Below are positions 16,070-25,500 of a stretch of DNA of 64,000 nt, in pieces. Source of the stretch: DMER64 sp964554535 (GTDB taxonomy: Bacteria > Bacteroidota > Bacteroidia > Bacteroidales > UBA932). Every line of letters starts with the position of its first letter. The first letter of the stretch is position 1. The notes beneath the pieces were generated by a model. It was not told the origin of the DNA and made no database searches. It saw only the letters and a list, made by a program, of their open reading frames with translations. A program made the position numbers and the translations under genes. The stretch spans positions 124,001-188,000 of the forward strand of contig CAZKPB010000002.1 in NCBI GenBank assembly GCA_964554535.1, in the 5' to 3' direction.

Positions 16070-18034
16070 ATGTACGACATTATAGAGCTTAGCAGCAAGT
16101 CTATGGAGGATCTCCATAAAATTGCCGAAGCGCTTAAAATCACCGACCCACAATCTTTCTCAAAAACGGACCTGATTTATCAGATTCTTGATACTCAGGC
16201 CGAGTCGGGTGCTTCATCCGCTCCGCAGCAGGATCAGCGTAAAAACCGCCGTCCGCAGCGTCAGCCACAGGGTCAGCGCAAGCCGCAGGCACAGCCTCAG
16301 CAGAATCAGGCACAACAAAAGCCTCAGCAGAACCAGCCTGCCAAACCGCAAAATCAACAGAATCAGCAGAATCAGCAAAACCAGCAGAACCAGCAGAATC
16401 AGCAGAACCAGCAGAATCAGCAGAACCAGCAAAATCAGCAGCCCCAGCCTGCCCCAAAGCCCAATACGGCTGCGGTTACAGCTCCTGAAGCTGTTGAACA
16501 GCTCCAACCCGCCCAGACTCCGTCCGCGCAGGCAACGGACAAGCCCAGAATCCGTAGGGGCAGACCCCGTAAATCTTCGTTTCAGGAAGAAAGTGAAGCC
16601 GTGACGGAACCTCAGCAAACGTCTGATGCCGAAATCGCGGAAACGGAAAAACCTCAGGCATTGCCTATGAACGATGCTGCACCTCAGCAGGTAGTTGCGC
16701 CGGAAATATTTCCTGCTGCCGCTGTGAGAGACGAGGGGCAGTCCGGCCGACGCAAACGTACCCGTACCACGCAGAACCAGCAAGCTTCCGCCTCTCAGGG
16801 TAACTATCCTCCGCGTGTGCAGGGGAACCAGCCCGCTTCTCAGGGCCAGGCAGGTGCTTCGGAAGAAGGTGCTCGTGCGGCACAGGAGAACCGCCCGCAG
16901 GAAAAACGCCCCGAATATGAAGGGGTGGTCCGCGCCATTGGGGTATTGGAAATGATGCCCGACGGTTATGGTTTCCTGCGTTCGTCGGATTATAATTATT
17001 TGAATTCGCCGGACGATATTTATTTGTCACAGCAACAGATTAAAATGTACGGTCTCAAGACCGGAGACACCGTCAGCGGGGAAATTCGCCCTCCGCGTGA
17101 AAGCGAAAAATTCTTTCCGTTGGTGAAAATTGACCAGATAAACGGTCGTGATCCCGAATTCATTCGCGACCGTGTACCGTTTGATTTTCTTACCCCCTTG
17201 TTCCCCGACAAGAAATTTGATATTACCGGGAACGGACACAACAGTTTGTCCAACAGAATTGTTGACTTGTTTACTCCTATAGGGAAAGGCCAGCGCGGCT
17301 TGATAGTAGCCCAGCCCAAGACCGGCAAGACGGTGTTGCTGCAGACTATAGCCAACGCCATAGCCGACAACCATCCGGAAGTTTATATGATTGTATTGCT
17401 GATAGATGAACGTCCTGAAGAAGTAACCGACATGGCCCGTAACGTAAAGGCCGAGGTAATCGCCTCCACTTTTGACGAATCTGCGGAACGTCACGTGAAG
17501 GTGGCCAGCATTGTATTGGAAAAAGCCAAACGTCTGGTGGAATGCGGACACGATGTGGTGATTCTGCTGGACAGTATCACACGTCTGGCACGTGCTTTCA
17601 ACACGGTTCAGCCGGCCAGCGGCAAGGTATTAAGTGGAGGGGTGGATGCCAACGCATTGCAAAAACCGAAACGTTTCTTTGGTGCCGCACGCAATATAGA
17701 AAACGGAGGTTCCCTTACCATTCTTGCGACAGCCCTTATTGATACCGGCTCCAAAATGGATGAGGTCATTTTTGAAGAGTTCAAGGGTACCGGCAACTTG
17801 GAGTTGCAGTTGGACCGCAAGTTATCCAACAAGCGTGTATTCCCTGCCGTGGATGTTACGCTGAGTTCTACACGTCGCGACGATTTGTTGTTGGATAAAG
17901 ACAAACTCAACCGTATCTGGATTCTGCGCAATTATCTGGCAGATATGAATTCCGTGGAAGCCATGGAATTTATGAAAGAACGCCTCTTGCGTACGGAAAC
18001 CAACGACGAGTTCCTGATTACAATGAATAAATAG
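16070..18034 (+). CDS. rho: Transcription termination factor Rho with extended Gln/Asn-rich insertion
   Basis: Hexameric RNA helicase that ends transcription at rut sites. The 654-residue protein starts MYDIIELSSKSMEDL (Rho N-terminal helix bundle), then has about 260 residues of low-complexity Gln/Pro/Asn/Arg-rich sequence including ten NQQ repeats. The cold-shock-like RNA-binding domain (GVLEMMPDGYGFLR) follows, then the ATPase core: Walker A AQPKTGKT, LIDERPEEVTDM, VVILLDSITRLARAFN, and GGSLTILATALIDTGSKMDEV. Long disordered insertions are known in Bacteroidota Rho. The frame upstream of 16070 runs through the promoter, so I reject a longer start. Confidence 0.96.
   Translation: MYDIIELSSKSMEDLHKIAEALKITDPQSFSKTDLIYQILDTQAESGASSAPQQDQRKNRRPQRQPQGQRKPQAQPQQNQAQQKPQQNQPAKPQNQQNQQNQQNQQNQQNQQNQQNQQNQQNQQPQPAPKPNTAAVTAPEAVEQLQPAQTPSAQATDKPRIRRGRPRKSSFQEESEAVTEPQQTSDAEIAETEKPQALPMNDAAPQQVVAPEIFPAAAVRDEGQSGRRKRTRTTQNQQASASQGNYPPRVQGNQPASQGQAGASEEGARAAQENRPQEKRPEYEGVVRAIGVLEMMPDGYGFLRSSDYNYLNSPDDIYLSQQQIKMYGLKTGDTVSGEIRPPRESEKFFPLVKIDQINGRDPEFIRDRVPFDFLTPLFPDKKFDITGNGHNSLSNRIVDLFTPIGKGQRGLIVAQPKTGKTVLLQTIANAIADNHPEVYMIVLLIDERPEEVTDMARNVKAEVIASTFDESAERHVKVASIVLEKAKRLVECGHDVVILLDSITRLARAFNTVQPASGKVLSGGVDANALQKPKRFFGAARNIENGGSLTILATALIDTGSKMDEVIFEEFKGTGNLELQLDRKLSNKRVFPAVDVTLSSTRRDDLLLDKDKLNRIWILRNYLADMNSVEAMEFMKERLLRTETNDEFLITMNK
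16352..16441 (+). repeat. Ten tandem 9-bp units (Asn-Gln-Gln) inside rho
   Basis: Ten consecutive units of the form AAY CAR CAR encode (NQQ)10, differing only at third codon positions. Such an array can change length by replication slippage, always in whole codons. Confidence 0.92.
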
Positions 18035-18042
18035 CAGGCTCT

Positions 18043-19128
18043 CTACATCACCGCCTGCACCAGTAGCGCTCCTGACATCGCTACAGCCATCTTCACTGCC
18101 TTTGCTACCAGAAACCCTTTCTTATTCTCGGCCAGCAAAGGCAGTCCTGCATGACCGTCCTGCATAATGCAGTTGGCTACCAGGATGCTCAGCGGAATAG
18201 TCCCCGTGGCATACAGCGTAATGAAAATAATGTGCGGTCCCGACTCGGGAATAAGTCCAATCAGCAGTGCCGCTACCAGCATCAGCCAGTAGCGTTGGTT
18301 GATCCAACCTTCCAGGTCAATGTACTGCAAGGCAAATTCAATGACAAGCAACGCCCCGAAGGTCCAAAAGAAAATTTTGAGAAAGTGGTGTTTAATGATA
18401 TGGTGCCACAAATGTTCTTCCACAAAATGATTGCCGGCAAACAGGGTAAACAGCACGGTGAGCCCGCACAGACCGGCAAAAATAAGATTCAGCCACCTTT
18501 CTGAAAACAAATGGGCATGTGCCTGATGGTCCAAATGACCCACTTCTTCCGCACCGTGGTCATGCTCCAGAAAGCCAAAGGCTATGGCCACAAAAAAAAC
18601 AAGCAGGCCCAAAAGCAACATCACGCGCTGCCAGCTCAGGTGACGGAAGTTCTCTTTAAGACTGCCCCAAACCGGAGCATGGCCATGTTCGAAATGGTCA
18701 TCCGTATGTACGGCAAAATGTTGGGGTGAAAACGGGCCGGGTACTTTTTTGATAAAACGGTCGGTCAGATATCCCACAATAATGCCCAGCAGGCACAGAG
18801 ACATTGAAATCAGGACAGCTTCTTTGGGAATCATGGCCAGCAAAAGAAAGGACTCGTCCCCCGTAGTGCTGACCATCATTGCCAGCAAGGCACCAAAACT
18901 AAATACGTTATGGGCGTAAAGACTCACTACAATGAATCCGCCCCCGCATCCCGGAATAAGTCCCAGCACGGAAGCCAGCACCAATTGCAATAAGGGCTTG
19001 TTTCGAATTTTTTCCAGCGTAGCTCCGCTGCTTCCCACGTGAATATATTCAATGAGGAACATCATCACCATTACCAGACCGGTAATGAGTATACTATTTT
19101 TTACCACCTCAATGGCCCACATAATCAA
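18043..19128 (-). CDS. Putative 10-TM heavy-metal exporter, ArsP_2 / putative manganese transporter family
   Basis: The 361-residue polytopic protein has two similar halves: VLGLIPGCGGGFIVVSLYA in the first and LLIGLIPESGPHIIFITLYA in the second, each with a kinked glycine/proline helix. The cytoplasmic or periplasmic loop between them is His/Asp-rich (HFAVHTDDHFEHGHAP, FLEHDHGAEEVGHLDHQAHAH), which suggests transition-metal binding. This layout matches the ArsP_2 family (PF11449). The transported ion is not established. Its ATG overlaps the meaB stop codon by 4 bp, so it is in the DUF1573-meaB operon. It converges on rho. Confidence 0.82.
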   Translation of the reverse strand: MIMWAIEVVKNSILITGLVMVMMFLIEYIHVGSSGATLEKIRNKPLLQLVLASVLGLIPGCGGGFIVVSLYAHNVFSFGALLAMMVSTTGDESFLLLAMIPKEAVLISMSLCLLGIIVGYLTDRFIKKVPGPFSPQHFAVHTDDHFEHGHAPVWGSLKENFRHLSWQRVMLLLGLLVFFVAIAFGFLEHDHGAEEVGHLDHQAHAHLFSERWLNLIFAGLCGLTVLFTLFAGNHFVEEHLWHHIIKHHFLKIFFWTFGALLVIEFALQYIDLEGWINQRYWLMLVAALLIGLIPESGPHIIFITLYATGTIPLSILVANCIMQDGHAGLPLLAENKKGFLVAKAVKMAVAMSGALLVQAVM

Positions 19129-20189
19129 ATATTTAACTTAAGTAATTCTTGAGCTGCCTTAAAGGAGTCCAATGATCCCGATGCCACTTTTTGTTCATAT
19201 TCTTCCAGTACTCCGGCAATTTTTGAATTGTCGTAAAAACGGGAAAGCAAGTTTTCGTTAATGCTTTCACGCATCCAATAGACGGCCTGCCGCCGCCGGT
19301 TATGCTCAAAATAGCCGTTTTCTTTTGTCAGGCGCATATAGTCTAGAATCAGGTCCAGAATATCTTGAAGCCCGGTTTCCTCCAAGGCCGAGGCCGTGAC
19401 TGCGGTAGGAGTCCAGCCCGAAGGAGGGGCGGGGAACAGATGCAGGGCTCCTCGGTACAGCAGGCTTGCTTGAATGGCTTTGTCCACGTTTGGGCCGTCA
19501 GCCTTGTGGATTACCAGCAGATCGGACATTTCCATAATGCCGCGTTTGATGCCCTGCAAACCGTCCCCGGCGCCCGAGAGCATCAGCAGCAAGAAAAAGT
19601 CCGTCATGGAATGTACGGTGGTTTCTGACTGGCCCACGCCTACGGTTTCTATGAAGATTACATCAAAGCCGGCCGCCTCGCACAATATAACGGCTTCACG
19701 TGTTTTACGGGCCACTCCACCTAAAGAACCGCTGCTGGGAGAAGGGCGGATAAAGGCCTTGGGATTGTTGGCCAGATGCTCCATCCGGGTCTTGTCCCCC
19801 AGAATGCTCCCCTTGCTGCGTTCGCTGCTGGGGTCAATGGCCAGCACGGCCAGTTTGTGTCCCAAAGCGGTGATGTACTTTCCAAAGGCCTCAATGAATG
19901 TGCTTTTGCCCACTCCGGGAACGCCGGTAATCCCTATGCGAATGGATTTCCCGCTGAGCGGGTTACAGGCGGCTATCAACGCTCTTGCCTTTTCTCTGTC
20001 TTGAGGCAACGTGCTTTCAGTAAGTGTGATGGCCTGGGACAACATAGGAATGTTGCCTTCACGTATACCTTCAATGTATTGGGCAAGCGAATAATTTTTC
20101 CCCTGCCGCTTCTTGAGCAACTGTTCCACATTGGGGTTGATTATGGGCGGTTGAGGTACGCCGTCATTGACCGTCAGGGCCGAGTCCAT
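19125..20189 (-). CDS. meaB: Methylmalonyl-CoA mutase-associated GTPase MeaB
   Basis: G3E-type P-loop GTPase that protects and reloads the B12-dependent methylmalonyl-CoA mutase used in propionate/succinate metabolism. The 354 residues include the P-loop GVPGVGKST, the switch block AIDPSSERSKGSILGDKTRM, FIETVGVGQSE, and HKADGPN as the base-specificity region. The mutase subunits are not next to it in this window. It overlaps the downstream exporter gene by 4 bp and begins 6 bp after the DUF1573 gene. Confidence 0.94.
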   Translation of the reverse strand: MDSALTVNDGVPQPPIINPNVEQLLKKRQGKNYSLAQYIEGIREGNIPMLSQAITLTESTLPQDREKARALIAACNPLSGKSIRIGITGVPGVGKSTFIEAFGKYITALGHKLAVLAIDPSSERSKGSILGDKTRMEHLANNPKAFIRPSPSSGSLGGVARKTREAVILCEAAGFDVIFIETVGVGQSETTVHSMTDFFLLLMLSGAGDGLQGIKRGIMEMSDLLVIHKADGPNVDKAIQASLLYRGALHLFPAPPSGWTPTAVTASALEETGLQDILDLILDYMRLTKENGYFEHNRRRQAVYWMRESINENLLSRFYDNSKIAGVLEEYEQKVASGSLDSFKAAQELLKLNI

Positions 20190-20195
20190 ATCGTG

Positions 20196-21269
20196 TTATT
20201 TGGTTAATGTGCCGTACAATAACAGGTTGACGGTTGGACGGGCGGGAGCGTTGGTGGTGAGACTTATGGTGTAGATGACTTCGCCCAATCCTTCTGTTTT
20301 GGGTATGCTGACCTTGACGGGCACGGTAGCACCCACGGCAATCTGCTGCGGTACGGTGGCGCTTACCCCGTCGTGACTGAAGTCGGTTTTATAAATAATC
20401 AGTGGGGTTTTGCCCTTGTTGCTGAGCATATAGGTGGCCTCTACGGAAGTCCCTTGTTTGCGCGGGGTAAATTCTATGGCGCTTTTGTCCACTTGAGGTA
20501 CGGGGGCCAGTTTCTTGTCATCCTGGCTCATCTGTGTGGCGTTCATTTTGATGGAAGTCCTGACGCTAAGCACGTGTACCGGATTGGTTTTGTCATTCAG
20601 AACCAGTTGTACCGGATAAATTACATTGCCCCATTCTTCCTTGATTTTTGTGTCAATGGTATAGACAATGTAACCTTTTTCGCCCGCGTTCAGTTTTTTT
20701 GGGTGCAGGGCTATCTGCAGGTTGTCGTCACGTTTGGTATAGGCAAGAATCAAAGGCAGTTTGCCCACATTGATCACTTCTACGGAATCCGTCTTTACTT
20801 GTCCCTGTTTTATCTGACCCAGTTCCAGTTCCCGTTTGCGCAGGCGCAACTGTCCCATAAGCACGGGGTGGGTGTCCTCTATTGAAAAGGCTTTCTGATG
20901 TACCACACCGCGGATGTTCAACTGGTAGGGATTCTTGTTTCCGGTAATGTATACAGAAAGAACTTTGTCAAAGGGGTAGGGCCCCTGGTCGTTTTGAAAC
21001 TCGGCCGTTACGGTGCCTTGCTTCCCCGGCAGAATGGGTTCCTTGGTCCAGTCGGGAGTAGTGCATCCGCATGAAGAAATGACGGTTTGAATGACAATGG
21101 CCTTGTCACTTTTATTGGTAAGGGTGAAAACACAACGCTGCGGGCCGTCGTCTATGCCAAAATCTCCAAAATCATGGACTTGTTTATCAAATTGAATGAG
21201 ATTGTCTTGCAGGTTTTGCGGAGTGGCAAGAGAAAGTATGGTAAAAAGTGCGATTGCCAGAATTTTCAT
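20196..21269 (-). CDS. DUF1573-domain secreted protein
   Basis: 357 residues with a signal peptide followed by an Ig-like domain carrying the DUF1573 hallmarks VHDFGDFG, TLTNKSDKAIVIQTVISSCGCTTPDW and PGKQGTV, then further beta-rich repeats (VEVINVGKLPLILAY). These domains occur in many exported Bacteroidota proteins; their function is not established, and the SCGC motif could bind metal or form a disulfide. It is the first gene of the operon with meaB and the ArsP_2-type exporter. A second DUF1573 gene lies at 42409-43464. Confidence 0.85.
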   Translation of the reverse strand: MKILAIALFTILSLATPQNLQDNLIQFDKQVHDFGDFGIDDGPQRCVFTLTNKSDKAIVIQTVISSCGCTTPDWTKEPILPGKQGTVTAEFQNDQGPYPFDKVLSVYITGNKNPYQLNIRGVVHQKAFSIEDTHPVLMGQLRLRKRELELGQIKQGQVKTDSVEVINVGKLPLILAYTKRDDNLQIALHPKKLNAGEKGYIVYTIDTKIKEEWGNVIYPVQLVLNDKTNPVHVLSVRTSIKMNATQMSQDDKKLAPVPQVDKSAIEFTPRKQGTSVEATYMLSNKGKTPLIIYKTDFSHDGVSATVPQQIAVGATVPVKVSIPKTEGLGEVIYTISLTTNAPARPTVNLLLYGTLTK

Positions 21270-21294
21270 TGGACAAATGTTTAACTGATGTGTG

Positions 21295-21302
21295 CAAAGG
21301 TA
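21295..21302 (-). promoter_or_regulatory. -7 element of the DUF1573-meaB-exporter operon
   Basis: The minus strand reads TACCTTTG (TAnnTTTG) 25 bp before the ATG at 21269. It is divergent from the ferredoxin promoter 20 bp away. Confidence 0.6.
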
Positions 21303-21322
21303 ATAGAAACAGATTTAATTTA

Positions 21323-21330
21323 TATCTTTG
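21323..21330 (+). promoter_or_regulatory. -7 element of the ferredoxin gene
   Basis: TATCTTTG, a perfect TAnnTTTG, 28 bp upstream of the ATG at 21359. No -33 TTTG is seen at the right spacing. Confidence 0.6.
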
Positions 21331-21358
21331 CCCGAGAATTCATAAAAATAGATTTATA

Positions 21359-21526
21359 ATGGCACATAAAATTACTGAAGACTGCGTAGCTTGCGGAACT
21401 TGTATTGACGAATGCCCGGTGGGAGCAATTTCTGCCGGTGACATCTATGTCATTAATCCCGACGAATGTGTCGATTGCGGCACTTGCGCAGAAGCCTGTC
21501 CCAACGGAGCTATAGTTCAAGCTTAA
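21359..21526 (+). CDS. 2[4Fe-4S] ferredoxin
   Basis: A 55-residue electron carrier. Two cluster-binding motifs are complete: CVACGTCIDECPVGAI and CVDCGTCAEACPNGAI, each CxxCxxCxxxCP. I chose the ATG at 21359 (MAHKITEDC), which fits known ferredoxins and follows a TAnnTTTG box; longer readings have no support. It is a stand-alone gene ended by a strong intrinsic terminator. The redox partners, probably pyruvate:ferredoxin oxidoreductase or hydrogenase-type enzymes, are not in this window. Confidence 0.95.
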   Translation: MAHKITEDCVACGTCIDECPVGAISAGDIYVINPDECVDCGTCAEACPNGAIVQA

Positions 21527-21548
21527 GTGTTGAGGATATGGGATTAAG

Positions 21549-21580
21549 GGGGTAACGGATTTTGTTACCCCTTTTTTTTT
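21549..21580 (+). terminator. Intrinsic terminator after ferredoxin
   Basis: Perfect 8-bp stem GGGGTAAC (21549-21556) / GTTACCCC (21564-21571), 7-nt loop, followed by nine T residues. Confidence 0.92.
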
Positions 21581-21594
21581 GTGCTAAAAATTCG

Positions 21595-21602
21595 TATCTT
21601 TG
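21595..21602 (+). promoter_or_regulatory. -7 element of the small acidic protein gene
   Basis: TATCTTTG (TAnnTTTG) 20 bp before the ATG at 21623. Confidence 0.6.
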
Positions 21603-21622
21603 GAAGTAAATCATTCTTTATT

Positions 21623-21868
21623 ATGAACAAAGAGCAATTACGCGGTATTATCAACAAGTACAGAAAGCTGGCAGAAACGGCGGCTAAAGACCACCGCATG
21701 GACAAAGCTCAGGAATGTGAAGAGTTTGCCAGATTTGTGGAAGAAAATTTTGATCTGTATCAGGACGAGGCGTACCAGAACGAGTCGGAATTGTGGGAGG
21801 ATTACGAATCCATCAGCAACGGAGAATCGGTATTCGGCAACGCTTTTGGAGATGACGATGACGAGTAG
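21623..21868 (+). CDS. Small acidic protein of unknown function
   Basis: An 81-residue protein I do not recognise. The N-terminal half is a predicted amphipathic helix rich in Lys and Glu (MNKEQLRGIINKYRKLAET), followed by EECEEFARF-like helix sequence and a very acidic tail ending GDDDDE. There is no signal peptide or membrane segment. It has its own TAnnTTTG promoter and begins a unit that runs into the broken HD-domain gene 3 bp downstream and then the GlsB-like membrane protein. The start is supported by the promoter position. Confidence 0.8.
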   Translation: MNKEQLRGIINKYRKLAETAAKDHRMDKAQECEEFARFVEENFDLYQDEAYQNESELWEDYESISNGESVFGNAFGDDDDE

Positions 21869-21871
21869 CCT

Positions 21872-22151
21872 ATGAGAGAGGCGCTTGTAGATTACATTCA
21901 AAGAGACATCCTGCCCCGGTACGTGGCTTACGATAAGGCCCATCGTTTGGACCACATCCGGCAGGTTATCGATGAAAGGTTGCAGTTGGCAGCCTGTTAT
22001 CCCGTTGATCGGGAAATGATATATACCATTGCCGCTTGACCGGGGCTCCAATGCGGAAGGGTTGGAGCAACTGCGTGTTCTTATGGAAGATGAGGGCTTA
22101 TTGAAAGCGAAATTTGAAGAAATATATGATAGATGTACCATTAATAACTAA
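21872..22151 (+). pseudogene. HD-domain phosphohydrolase remnant with internal deletion
   Basis: From the ATG at 21872 the frame encodes MREALVDYIQRDILPRY, YDKAHRLDHIRQVIDE and DREMIYTIAA, then stops at 22037-22039. From 22038 the next frame encodes GSNAEGLEQLRVLMEDE and LKAKFEEIYDR up to TAA at 22149-22151. I recognise the two parts as the N- and C-termini of a Bacteroidota HD-superfamily protein usually about 180-200 residues long. The middle, with the catalytic AAYHDLG-type His-Asp motif, is missing. A deletion of roughly 110 codons with a frame change at about 22037 explains this. It should be non-functional. Confidence 0.72.
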
Positions 22152-22162
22152 TACTTAATATT

Positions 22163-22405
22163 ATGGGATTACTATTATCCGCCCTTGTGGGCATTGTAGC
22201 CGGCTGGCTTGGAGGTCTTCTTTTCAAAGGTTCCGGCAACGGACTTATCATTAACCTTATTGTGGGTGTCATTGGTGGCTTTATTGGCGGCTGGGTATTC
22301 ACCAAATTGGGAATCGGCGGTACCACATTGGTATGGCAGTTGGTAGCCGCAGCAGTGGGCGCTGTCATCCTGCTGTTTATTGTATCGCTTTTCCGCAAGA
22401 AATAA
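22163..22405 (+). CDS. GlsB/YeaQ/YmgE family stress-response membrane protein
   Basis: An 80-residue protein made almost entirely of three hydrophobic, glycine-rich segments (LLSALVGIVAGWLGGLLF, IINLIVGVIGGFIGGWVF, LVAAAVGAVILLFIVSLF) with a basic C-terminus FRKK. This is the transglycosylase-associated/GlsB family, small inner membrane proteins linked to envelope stress; the molecular role is not known. It is followed by an intrinsic terminator. Confidence 0.9.
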   Translation: MGLLLSALVGIVAGWLGGLLFKGSGNGLIINLIVGVIGGFIGGWVFTKLGIGGTTLVWQLVAAAVGAVILLFIVSLFRKK

Positions 22406-22428
22406 ACCGCGGAGTCTTGGAAGCATAA

Positions 22429-22457
22429 GGGAGAACGGAAACGTTCTCCCTTTTTTT
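22429..22457 (+). terminator. Intrinsic terminator before secA
   Basis: 8-bp stem GGGAGAAC (22429-22436) / GTTCTCCC (22443-22450), 6-nt loop, then seven T residues. Confidence 0.92.
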
Positions 22458-22520
22458 ATCTGCCATTGTGGCGGAAGTGGCAGATAAACCGCAAGGGCAT
22501 AGTTATTGAGAAGAAAACCG

Positions 22521-22528
22521 TATATTTG
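22521..22528 (+). promoter_or_regulatory. -7 element of secA
   Basis: TATATTTG (TAnnTTTG) 33 bp before the secA ATG. Confidence 0.65.
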
Positions 22529-22561
22529 CAAGATACTAGTCACATATATTAATTCAACTAT

Positions 22562-25500
22562 ATGGCATCATTCATAAGCGTAGTAGGAAAGATCTTCGGC
22601 TCCAAAGCGGACAGGGACCTGAAAGAGTTACAGCCTTACGTAGATAAAATCAACGACGAATACAAACGTATTGACGCATTGGACAATGACGGTCTTAGAG
22701 CAGAAAGCGTCGACATCAGAAAAACCATTGCTCGGTATATTGCCAAAGAAGAAGAAGAAAAAGCGGCCTTGCGCACGCAACTGGAAGACGTGGAACTGGC
22801 GGTGGACAAAAAAGAAGAGTTGGCTACAGGCGTAGACAAACTTACCAAGCGCATTGACGAGAAAATTGAAGAAATTCTTCTGGAACAACTGCCCAGGGCG
22901 TTTGCCATTATGAAATCCACGGCGCGCCGTTTCAAGGAAAATGAAACCCTTACGGTCACGGCCTTGGATTTTGACCGCAATCTGGCTGCCCGCAGAGACA
23001 GCATTGAAATTGAAGGAGACAAAGCCATTTGGCATCACAAATGGATGGCCGGAGGTACTATGGTTACTTGGGATATGGTGCATTACGACGTGCAGTTGAT
23101 GGGTGGGGTGGTACTGCACGGGGTTACCAAAAAAGAGGACAAGGAACACCGCGGCAACATTGCCGAGATGGCCACAGGGGAAGGGAAGACGCTGGTAGCC
23201 ACGCTGCCTGTTTTTCTTAATGCCCTGGCCGGAAAAGGGGTGCACGTGGTTACCGTGAACGACTACCTGTCAAAACGTGACTCGGAATGGATGGGCCCTC
23301 TGTACGAATTTCACGGTCTGAGTGTGGATTGTATTGACAAACACCAGCCTAATTCTGAAGAACGCAAAAAGGCCTACCGTGCCGACATCACTTTTGGTAC
23401 CAACAATGAATTCGGTTTTGACTATCTGCGCGACAACATGGCCATCAACAAGGAAGACCTGGTGCAGCGCAAACATCATTATGCCATTGTGGACGAGGTG
23501 GACTCCGTGTTGATTGACGATGCCCGTACGCCTTTGATTATTTCCGGTCCCGTTCCCAGAGGAGAAGACCAGCAGTTCAACGAGTTCCGTCCCATAGTGG
23601 AAAACCTGTACACCGCCCAGCGTGCCATTGTGCAACAGGAGCTGGCCAATGCCCGCAGGCTGATCTCTGAGGGTGACGAGGAAAACGGCGGCAAATCCCT
23701 GTTGCGTGCCTACAAGGGATTACCCAAGTACACCCCGCTCATCAAATACCTGAGTGAACAAGGCATCAGGCAGTTGTTGCAAAAAACGGAAAACTTCTAT
23801 ATGCAGGACCAGAACAAGGAAATGCATATCATTACCGACGACTTGTACTTTGTCATTGAAGAGCAACAGAAATCGGTGGATCTCACGGAAAAGGGCCACG
23901 ACCTGATTGCCGGCAAGGTCAGCGAACCCAATTTCTTCATTTTGCCGGATATGGGTACCGAGATTTCCGAACTGGAAAAGAAAAATCTTGCCCCGGAAGA
24001 AAAAGCTGCCGCCAAAGATTCGCTGCTGAGCGAGTACGCCATCAAGTCCGAGCGCGTTCATACCGTGAACCAGCTGCTCAAAGCCTACGCCATGTTTGAA
24101 AAGGATGTGGAATACATTGTGGTGGACAACAAAATAAAGATTGTGGACGAGCAGACCGGCCGTGTGCTGGAAGGCCGCCGCTATTCCGACGGACTGCATC
24201 AGGCCATTGAAGCCAAGGAAAAAGTGAAGGTCGAGGCCGCTACACAGACCTTTGCCACCATCACCCTGCAGAACTACTTCCGTATGTACCACAAACTGGC
24301 CGGTATGACCGGTACGGCCGAGACGGAAGCCGGTGAATTCTGGTCCATCTATAAATTGGACGTGGTGGTGATTCCCACCAACCGCGCCGTAATACGTAAA
24401 GACGGCGATGACCTCATCTACAAGACCAAACGTGAAAAATTCAATGCGGTTATAGACGAGATTGTGACCCTGTCAAAGGCGGGCCGACCGGTGCTGGTAG
24501 GTACCACCTCCGTAGAAGTGTCCGAACTGCTCAGCCGTATGCTCAAAATGCGCGGCATTCAGCACAACGTACTCAACGCAAAGCAGCACGCCCGTGAGGC
24601 CGAGATTGTGGCCGAGGCGGGGCGTTCCTCGGCCGTCACCATTGCCACCAATATGGCGGGCCGTGGTACCGACATCAAGTTGGGAACCGGCGTGAAAGAG
24701 GCGGGCGGTCTGGCCATCATTGGTACCGAGCGCCACGACAGCCGCCGTGTGGACCGTCAGTTGCGCGGACGTGCCGGACGTCAGGGAGACCCCGGGTCAT
24801 CCAATTTCTATGTTTCGCTGGAGGACGACCTGATGCGTCTGTTTGGCAGCGGACGTATTGCCTCGGTGGTGGACAAGATGGGTATGAAAGAAGGCGAGGT
24901 GCTGCAACATCCCATGCTGTCCAGTTCTATTGAACGTGCCCAGAAAAAAGTGGAAGAGAACAACTTCGGAATCCGTAAGCGTTTGCTGGAATACGATGAC
25001 GTGATGAATTCCCAGCGTGAAGTCATTTATACCCGCCGGCGCAACGCGCTGTACGGAGAACGGGTGGACGTGGATGTGGCCAATATGATGAGCGACTACG
25101 CGGAAAGTTTTGCCCAGGCCCATGAAAGTGACGATTTGGATGAGTTTAACTTTGAATTGATTCGCCAACTGTCCATTGAGTGCGGTTTTGACGAACCGTT
25201 CTTCAAAAAAGCCTCCACGGCCGACTTGGCTGAAAAGGTGGCCGACCAGATCAGGAATGTGTATACCCGCAGAACGGATACGCTGGTGCAGCAGGCCTGG
25301 CCCATAATGAAGAGCATTTACGAGACGCAGAGTGCCACCTATGAAAACGTGGTGGTACCGGTAAGTGACGGCAAACGCATCTACCAGATTATTGTCAACC
25401 TCAAGAAGGCTTACGAAAGCCGAGGGAGGGAACTGGTACGCGCCATCAACAAGACCATCAACCTGGTAATGATTGACGAGTACTGGAAAGAACACCTCAG

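Noticed and set aside
16352..16441. Regular short repeats as a possible CRISPR array
   Set aside because: Units are 9 bp without spacers, in frame and coding for NQQ within rho.
21638..22141. 167-codon open frame on the minus strand over the acidic protein and HD remnant
   Set aside because: The plus-strand frames have promoters and family matches; the minus frame has low-complexity Ser/Asn content and no motif.
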